From JADLDB01 sp040755835 (GTDB lineage Bacteria; Myxococcota; Myxococcia; Myxococcales; Myxococcaceae): a DNA stretch of 64,000 nucleotides. Both the position numbers and the translations under genes were made by a program. The DNA is taken from NCBI GenBank assembly GCA_040755835.1, contig JBFMAB010000028.1, positions 1 to 64,000 on the forward strand, written 5' to 3'. Positions 59,941 to 64,000 of this stretch are shown here, piece by piece (the first letter of the stretch is position 1; every line of letters begins with the position of its first letter). The notes under the pieces are model-generated. The model was not told where the DNA came from. It was given only the letters and a program-made list of their open reading frames with translations, and did no database searches.

Positions 59941-60648
59941 TCACGGGCGGAGCGGTTGGCCGCGCCCCGACTCCGGTGCCGTCCACGTCACGCGGGCGAC
60001 GCCCGGCCGAGTCTCGTCCGGCGCCTCGCCGAGGTTCTTCCCGGCGCAGCGCACGAAGGCTTCGCGCCGGCACGGGTTCACCATCAGCAGTTCGCAGCGC
60101 AGCTGCATCGCCGCGCGGACGTTGCGGGCCTTCGCCTCGCGCAGGCACTTCTGGTGCTCGCGCTCGACCTGCTCGCGCCACTCCGCCTCGGCGCGCGCGC
60201 GCTGCTCCGCGGACACGCCCGGCGCGACGCCGAAGCCCACGGCACCGGCGCACTCCAGCTCCGGCGCGTCGTTGCCCGACTCGGCGCGCACGAGCACCCC
60301 CACGCCCTGCGCCGCGTGCGCTGCGGAGAAGGCCGCGTCACCCGGCGGACCGTCGCTCTCGACGAACACCAGGCGGCGCTCGGCGTTGAAGTCGCCGGTG
60401 CATGTGGCGCTCGCCGACTCGACCGGGCACGCCCACACCGACTTTGCGCAGCGCGCGGGCGCCGGCGCGCGCAGTTCGACGCAGTCCGTGGCGCCGTCGC
60501 CGGCGGTCAGCGCGTCGGGCCACGGCAGCTTCACCGCGCCGTGCTTCGCGCTCCACGACACGGCGGCGGCCTGGCGCGTGGCGACCGCGTCGCTGGTGAG
60601 CGGGTGCGGCACGGCGAGCACGACGGCGAGGACGGCGAGGCGAGTCAT
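59941..60648 (-). CDS. Secreted Cys-containing protein of unknown function
   Basis: 235 residues. I start at ATG 60648, which gives a hydrophobic leader (TRLAVLAVVLAVPHPLT); the frame upstream belongs to a different, broken gene. Cys occur in pairs suggestive of disulfides (TDCVELRAPAPARCAKSVWAC, split here as DCVELRAPAPARC and KSVWACP; SATCTGDF; QLRCELLMVNPCRREAFVRC as pairs). A helical stretch EQRARAEAEWREQVEREHQK precedes the last Cys. Role unknown. It is convergent with preA, 6 bp away. Confidence 0.65.
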   Translation of the reverse strand: MTRLAVLAVVLAVPHPLTSDAVATRQAAAVSWSAKHGAVKLPWPDALTAGDGATDCVELRAPAPARCAKSVWACPVESASATCTGDFNAERRLVFVESDGPPGDAAFSAAHAAQGVGVLVRAESGNDAPELECAGAVGFGVAPGVSAEQRARAEAEWREQVEREHQKCLREAKARNVRAAMQLRCELLMVNPCRREAFVRCAGKNLGEAPDETRPGVARVTWTAPESGRGQPLRP

Positions 60649-60685
60649 CTGCCCGCCATCCTCGCACGGCGCCGGCAGGTCAGCG

Positions 60686-60924
60686 CTACTCGGCGTGGAG
60701 GCCGACCTGGTTCCTGCGGTGTCCGCGATGACGTCGATGAAGACCGGCCCGCCGATGTCCGTCTTCGGCACCAGCACCTTGCCGCCGGCCGGCCCGACGC
60801 GGCCCAGCACCGCGTCCAGCGTGCCGCTGCAGTCCACGGACAGCAGCGCGCCCTCGGCCGAAAGCTTGCGCGCCGCGCGCTTCACCAGCGCGCCCTTGAG
60901 GCCGCCGGCGGAAGAGATGGCGTG
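60686..60924 (-). pseudogene. Frameshifted VOC/glyoxalase-family gene remnant
   Basis: The minus frame reads GALLSVDCSGTLDAVLGRVG then PAGGKVLVPKTDIGGPVFID, the C-terminal half of a VOC-family protein. After IADTAG a one-base loss moves the expected NQVGLHAE and stop into the next frame (stop at 60686). The N-terminal half is absent. Such VOC genes often stand next to a WYL regulator, and a broken one lies divergently just beyond. Confidence 0.6.
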
Positions 60925-60995
60925 GGGCTCGCTGTTGAACGACGGGCTGCAAAGCCTCCGGCCCGGCACCTGCTCGTCGAAGCCCTGCGCGCGCT

Positions 60996-61523
60996 TCCGG
61001 CCGGTGACGACGCTGCTCGCGGGCCGCGGCGGGGGCTACGCGCTCGACGGGGCCCTACGCGCTGCCGCCCATCAACCTGAACGCGCGCGAGGCGGCGTCG
61101 CTGGTGGCGCTGGGCACCTTCGCGGTGCGTGCGCGGCCGTTGCCGTTCACCGAGCCCATCCAGTCCGGCCTCGACACGGTGCGGGGCGCGCGGTCCGAGT
61201 CGGCGCAGCGGGAGCTGCTCGACGCGCTCGAGCGGCTGCGCTTCGTGGGCGTGGCGTCGGCGCCCGGGAAGCCGGCGGTGCGCCGGGTCATCGAGGAGGC
61301 GTGGTTCACCGGCGCGCCGTTGTCGGTGCGCTTCCGCCGGGAGGACGGGAGCGTGAGCGCGCGGCGCGTGCGGCTGGACTCGGTGGTGATGAAGCGCACC
61401 ACGACCCTGCTCGACGTGGTGGACGTGGAGACGGCCGAGCGGCGCCAGTACCCGCTGCACGGCGTCGACTCCGCCCACGTGGTCGCGGCGTCAGACTTCA
61501 CGGGCGAACGCGCGCCCCGCTGA
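60996..61523 (+). pseudogene. Broken YafY-like WYL-domain regulator
   Basis: GRGGGYALDG in one frame (about 61020-61050) continues in another as PYALPPINLNAREAASLVAL, then RRVIEEAWFTGAPLSVRFRR and RLDSVVMKRTTTLLDVVDVE. An extra G in a GGGG run near 61050 explains the shift. These segments belong to YafY-type transcription factors with a WYL ligand domain. The N-terminal HTH is missing. Both this gene and the VOC remnant seem to have lost their shared 5' region. Confidence 0.65.
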
Positions 61524-61690
61524 AGTGGCGAAGCGGCTGGGGCTGCGAGGGCCGTGGCGCGGGGCTCGGGTTGGCAGGGGCCCGGGACGTGTCCACCCGG
61601 CGAATCCGTCACGGCGCGAACGGGGCCACCATCAAGGCTCGCTGGCGGACCCCGCGACGGACGGGGACGCGAGCCGCGCCGTCGGCTGCG

Positions 61691-62239
61691 TCAGCGGTAG
61701 GTGAGGCCGAAGCGCGTGACGTCGTCGCGGCGCACGAGCGGCTCGGGCGCGCCGCAGCCGCGCCACACGCGGGACAGCTCGTCGCCGTCGTGGGTGCGGC
61801 GGACGAGGTCGAAGCCTTCGCAGCGCGCGACGGTGCAGGCGTTCACCTGGCGCGACAGCTGCCAGCCCTCGGCCGAGCGGACGACGAGGTCGGCGCCTTC
61901 ACAGCGCGAGACGCCGCACGCGTTCACCTGCCGCGAGACGAGCGCGCCGTCGTGGGTGCGGACGACGCGGTCGCTGCCTTCGCAGCGCGCGATGGTGCAG
62001 GCGTTGAGCTGCCGCGACACCTGCAGGCCGTCGTAGGTGCGGCGCACGCGGTCGCTGCCTTCACAGGTGCTGCGCGTGCAGCCGTTGACCACGCGGCCCA
62101 CCTCGAGGCCGTCGTGGTTGCGGCGGACCTGGTCGGCGCCCTCGCACGCGACGGTGATGGGCGGCGGCGTGGGCGGGCGGTGGACCTGGAGGACCGGGGC
62201 GCAGGACGTCGAGAGGGCGAGGACGAGGGCGGTGACCAT
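61691..62239 (-). CDS. Lipoprotein-like protein made of five Cys-paired repeats
   Basis: 182 residues. A leader (VTALVLALSTSCAPV, possible lipobox ending at Cys13) and a Pro-rich spacer are followed by five head-to-tail repeats of 27 residues (about 32-166). The consensus is CEGsDrVrRthDGlevSRqv.nAC.., with Cys at positions 1 and 23, and the last residues end GLTYR. The Cys pairs suggest one disulfide per repeat and an extended, surface-exposed rod. I do not recognise the repeat family. Stands alone. Confidence 0.75.
   Translation of the reverse strand: MVTALVLALSTSCAPVLQVHRPPTPPPITVACEGADQVRRNHDGLEVGRVVNGCTRSTCEGSDRVRRTYDGLQVSRQLNACTIARCEGSDRVVRTHDGALVSRQVNACGVSRCEGADLVVRSAEGWQLSRQVNACTVARCEGFDLVRRTHDGDELSRVWRGCGAPEPLVRRDDVTRFGLTYR
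61742..62146 (-). repeat. Five 81-bp tandem repeats encoding Cys-paired modules
   Basis: Each unit is 27 codons, beginning at the CEG(S/A/F)D motif. The copies differ at many codons, so the array is old or under selection rather than a recent slippage product. Confidence 0.85.
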
Positions 62240-62287
62240 GGGGACTTGAACGGGCGGCGCCGGGAGGCGGTCTATGGCCCCTAAATC

Positions 62288-62623
62288 TCAGCGTTTCCGG
62301 GCGTTTCCGGGGACGACCCGGCGAAAGTGGATGTCCGGCGTGGCGCCGCGCTCGTGCTTCAGGACGAAGGACTGGCAGTCCTCGCTGAACGAAGCGAGCC
62401 AGGGGTGGTTCGTCTCGCCGCCGCTGTTCAGCTTGAAACGCAGGCGGTCGCCTTCGCGGAAGACGGGCCCTTCGATGACGGGCGGGCCGTCGGCGGTGGC
62501 GGAGGTGGCCCAGTGGCCGGCGCCGTCGAAGCGGGTGAAAAAGCCGGCCTCGGCGCGGTAGAGGCCTTCTGGGGTGCAGCGGGGCGCTGCCAGCGCGAGG
62601 GCGACGAGGAGCGAGGTGAGCAT
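62288..62623 (-). CDS. Small secreted protein of unknown function
   Basis: 111 residues from ATG 62623, which gives a signal peptide (LTSLLVALALAAP). The mature part has GLYRAEAGFFTRFDGAGHWA, then RLRFKLNSGGETNHPWLASF and two Cys (one in PRCTPEG, one in SEDCQSF), likely a disulfide. Longer in-frame sequence upstream lacks a signal and is discarded. No family recognised. Confidence 0.6.
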   Translation of the reverse strand: MLTSLLVALALAAPRCTPEGLYRAEAGFFTRFDGAGHWATSATADGPPVIEGPVFREGDRLRFKLNSGGETNHPWLASFSEDCQSFVLKHERGATPDIHFRRVVPGNARKR

Positions 62624-62864
62624 GCGCGTCGTAGACGCATGGCGCGCGCTGTCGATCTGTCCGGTGGGTGGGCATGACTGACGACGGGACGGATGACGCC
62701 GGCGCGAGCCCTTCGAGTGCGCGGTGGCGCTGGGCGTGCCGCTGGTGGTGGCGGGCGTGCGGCGGCTCCGGTGGCCCGAGCAGCTTCCGGGGAGCGCGGC
62801 GAGTTGGAATGACGAGGCGTCCGGCGCTTGCGCCCTGCCGACGCGTCCCGCACGCTTGCGGTTC

Positions 62865-64000
62865 ATGCGCGCGCTCGTCCTCGCCTCCGCCGTGTGGGGC
62901 TCCGTCGCCCTCGCCCGTGACGTCCCCGTCAGCACCGTCGCTCAGCTGCAGAGCGCCATCGCGGGTGCGCAGGCCGGTGATGACATTCGCCTGGCGCCGG
63001 GCACGTACCGGCTCACCGGCAAGCTGTCGTGCAACGCCTCGGGGAGCGCGACCAGCCCCATCGTCGTGCGCGCGGACCCGCCGCTGTCGGCCACCGTCGA
63101 GTCGGACACGCTCATCGCGTTCGGCGTGGCGGGGCCGCACTGGCACTTCGAGGACCTCGTGGTGCGCGGCGTGTGCGCCGACGACTCCAACTGCGAGCAC
63201 GCCTTCCAGGTGACCGGCGCCGCGACGGACGTGGTGCTGCGCCACAACCGGCTGGTGGACTTCAACGCGCAGCTCAAGGTGAACGCCACCTTCCTCGCGG
63301 ACGGCGGCGTACAGATCCCGCACCGCGGGCTGGTCGAGGCGAACGAGGTGTACGACTCGCGCCCGCGCACGACGTCGAACCCGGTGACGAAGCTGAACAT
63401 CGACACCGGCGACGACTGGGTGGTGCGCGACAACTTCATCCACGACTTCGCGAAGAACGGCGGCAATTTCACCAGCTACGGCAGCTTCATGAAGTCGGGC
63501 GGCGCGCGCGGGCTGTACGAGCGCAACCTGGTGCTGTGCGAGGGAAGCGGGCAGGCGACGAGCGACGTGCGCATCGGGTTGTCCTTCGGCGGTGGAGGCA
63601 CCGCGCCGCAGTTCTGCTTCCCGGCGTTTGACGCGAGCGTGCCGTGCCGCGTGGAGCACTCCGACGGCGTGATGCGGAACAACATCATCGCGAACTGCAG
63701 CGACGTCGGCATCTACGTGAACCGCGGCGCGAACTCGCGCGTGCTGTTCAACACGCTGGTGGGGACGAGCGGCGTCGACTTCCGGTTCGACACGACGACC
63801 GGCGAGGCGGCGGGGAATTTGCTCACCGGGAGCCTTCGCGCGCGGGACATGGGGACGTTCTCGTCGGTGGGCAACGTGACGGGCGTGGCGGTGGGAACGT
63901 TCACGAGCGCGTACCGCGCGCCGCTCACCGGGGACCTGTTTGTCGTGGGGAACGTGAGCGCGTGGACGGGCGTGGCGGCGGCGCACGCGCTGGTGGCGAA
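62865..64000 (+). CDS. Secreted right-handed parallel beta-helix protein (3' end outside window)
   Basis: At least 378 residues, still open at the right edge. Signal peptide RALVLASAVWGSVALA. VSTVAQLQSAIAGAQAGDDI and LAPGTYRLTGKLS are the usual start of chondroitinase-B/pectate-lyase-like beta-helix proteins. Repeated strand turns follow (VVLRHNRLVDFNAQ, WVVRDNFIHDFAKN, GVMRNNIIANCSDVGIYVNR, SRVLFNTLVG). It may cleave or bind an anionic polysaccharide (PL6-type by layout), but I cannot identify catalytic residues. The start is the ATG at 62865. Confidence 0.85.
   Translation, partial: MRALVLASAVWGSVALARDVPVSTVAQLQSAIAGAQAGDDIRLAPGTYRLTGKLSCNASGSATSPIVVRADPPLSATVESDTLIAFGVAGPHWHFEDLVVRGVCADDSNCEHAFQVTGAATDVVLRHNRLVDFNAQLKVNATFLADGGVQIPHRGLVEANEVYDSRPRTTSNPVTKLNIDTGDDWVVRDNFIHDFAKNGGNFTSYGSFMKSGGARGLYERNLVLCEGSGQATSDVRIGLSFGGGGTAPQFCFPAFDASVPCRVEHSDGVMRNNIIANCSDVGIYVNRGANSRVLFNTLVGTSGVDFRFDTTTGEAAGNLLTGSLRARDMGTFSSVGNVTGVAVGTFTSAYRAPLTGDLFVVGNVSAWTGVAAAHALVA

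Noticed and set aside
62700..62815. Codon-biased stretch (EPFECAVALGVPLVVAGVRR) before the beta-helix gene
   Set aside because: Looks coding by base pattern but has no start, is about 35 residues long and matches nothing I recognise.

Overview
The window is high-GC DNA (roughly 70 %) with strong G/C bias at third codon positions. Its gene style is that of a myxobacterium-like member of Myxococcota: Hanks-type kinases with proline-rich tails, lipoproteins with Gly- or DAG-rich linkers, TPR/PEGA proteins, an excisionase-type HTH fused to a receiver, and many short-overlap (GTGA/ATGA) operons. The taxon is an inference from gene content; no rRNA or tRNA gene is visible.

Layout. 1-9.5 kb: a kinase-like protein cut by the left edge, the ABC-F ATPase Uup, a small membrane protein, a secreted membrane-anchored protein beside an active Ser/Thr kinase, an RNB ribonuclease and a hotdog thioesterase. 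9.5-16.5 kb: an ECF sigma factor, a coupled membrane partner, a secreted caspase-domain protein with an outer-membrane-barrel-like C-terminus, a TPR-PEGA-TonB receptor fusion and a class III nucleotide cyclase. 16.8-24.7 kb: an eight-gene operon for a Tat-exported molybdopterin oxidoreductase with its DmsB-like ferredoxin, NrfD-type membrane subunit, TorD-like chaperone, a polyferredoxin, an AroE-like protein and a small protein. 24.8-29.2 kb: lipoproteins, a peptide deformylase with a lipoprotein signal, and gene remnants. 29.4-33 kb: methylcrotonyl-CoA carboxylase-type beta and alpha subunits (leucine catabolism). 33-35.5 kb: a PilZ protein and a bifunctional formiminotransferase-cyclodeaminase carrying a zinc-finger-like insert. 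35.6-40.6 kb: a patch of broken genes (Ig-like protein, TIGR02996-like protein, GH5 glycosidase) and a 158-bp palindromic element. 40.6-45.8 kb: membrane and surface proteins, a TAXI-like protein and a GT21-like glycosyltransferase.

46.0-59.9 kb holds a near-complete reductive pyrimidine degradation locus. On the minus strand lie a class III aminotransferase, a methylmalonate/malonate-semialdehyde dehydrogenase, an NCS1 nucleobase transporter, dihydropyrimidinase and beta-ureidopropionase. On the plus strand lie the two subunits of NAD-dependent dihydropyrimidine dehydrogenase (preT, preA). Together they would import uracil or thymine, reduce and open the ring, and convert beta-alanine or beta-aminoisobutyrate to acyl-CoA. 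A vapBC pair, a YebC-family gene and the HTH-receiver regulator lie between the two halves. 59.9-64 kb holds small secreted proteins, a decayed VOC/WYL divergent pair, a Cys-repeat lipoprotein and a parallel beta-helix protein cut by the right edge.

A general feature is the number of decayed or frameshifted genes (about ten). Some are single-base lesions that could be sequencing errors; others are clear fragments. The most novel-looking items are the sigma/caspase-barrel locus, the C2H2-like zinc finger inside formiminotransferase, the lipoprotein-type peptide deformylase, palindromic elements inside a ferredoxin reading frame, and the five-fold Cys repeat lipoprotein.
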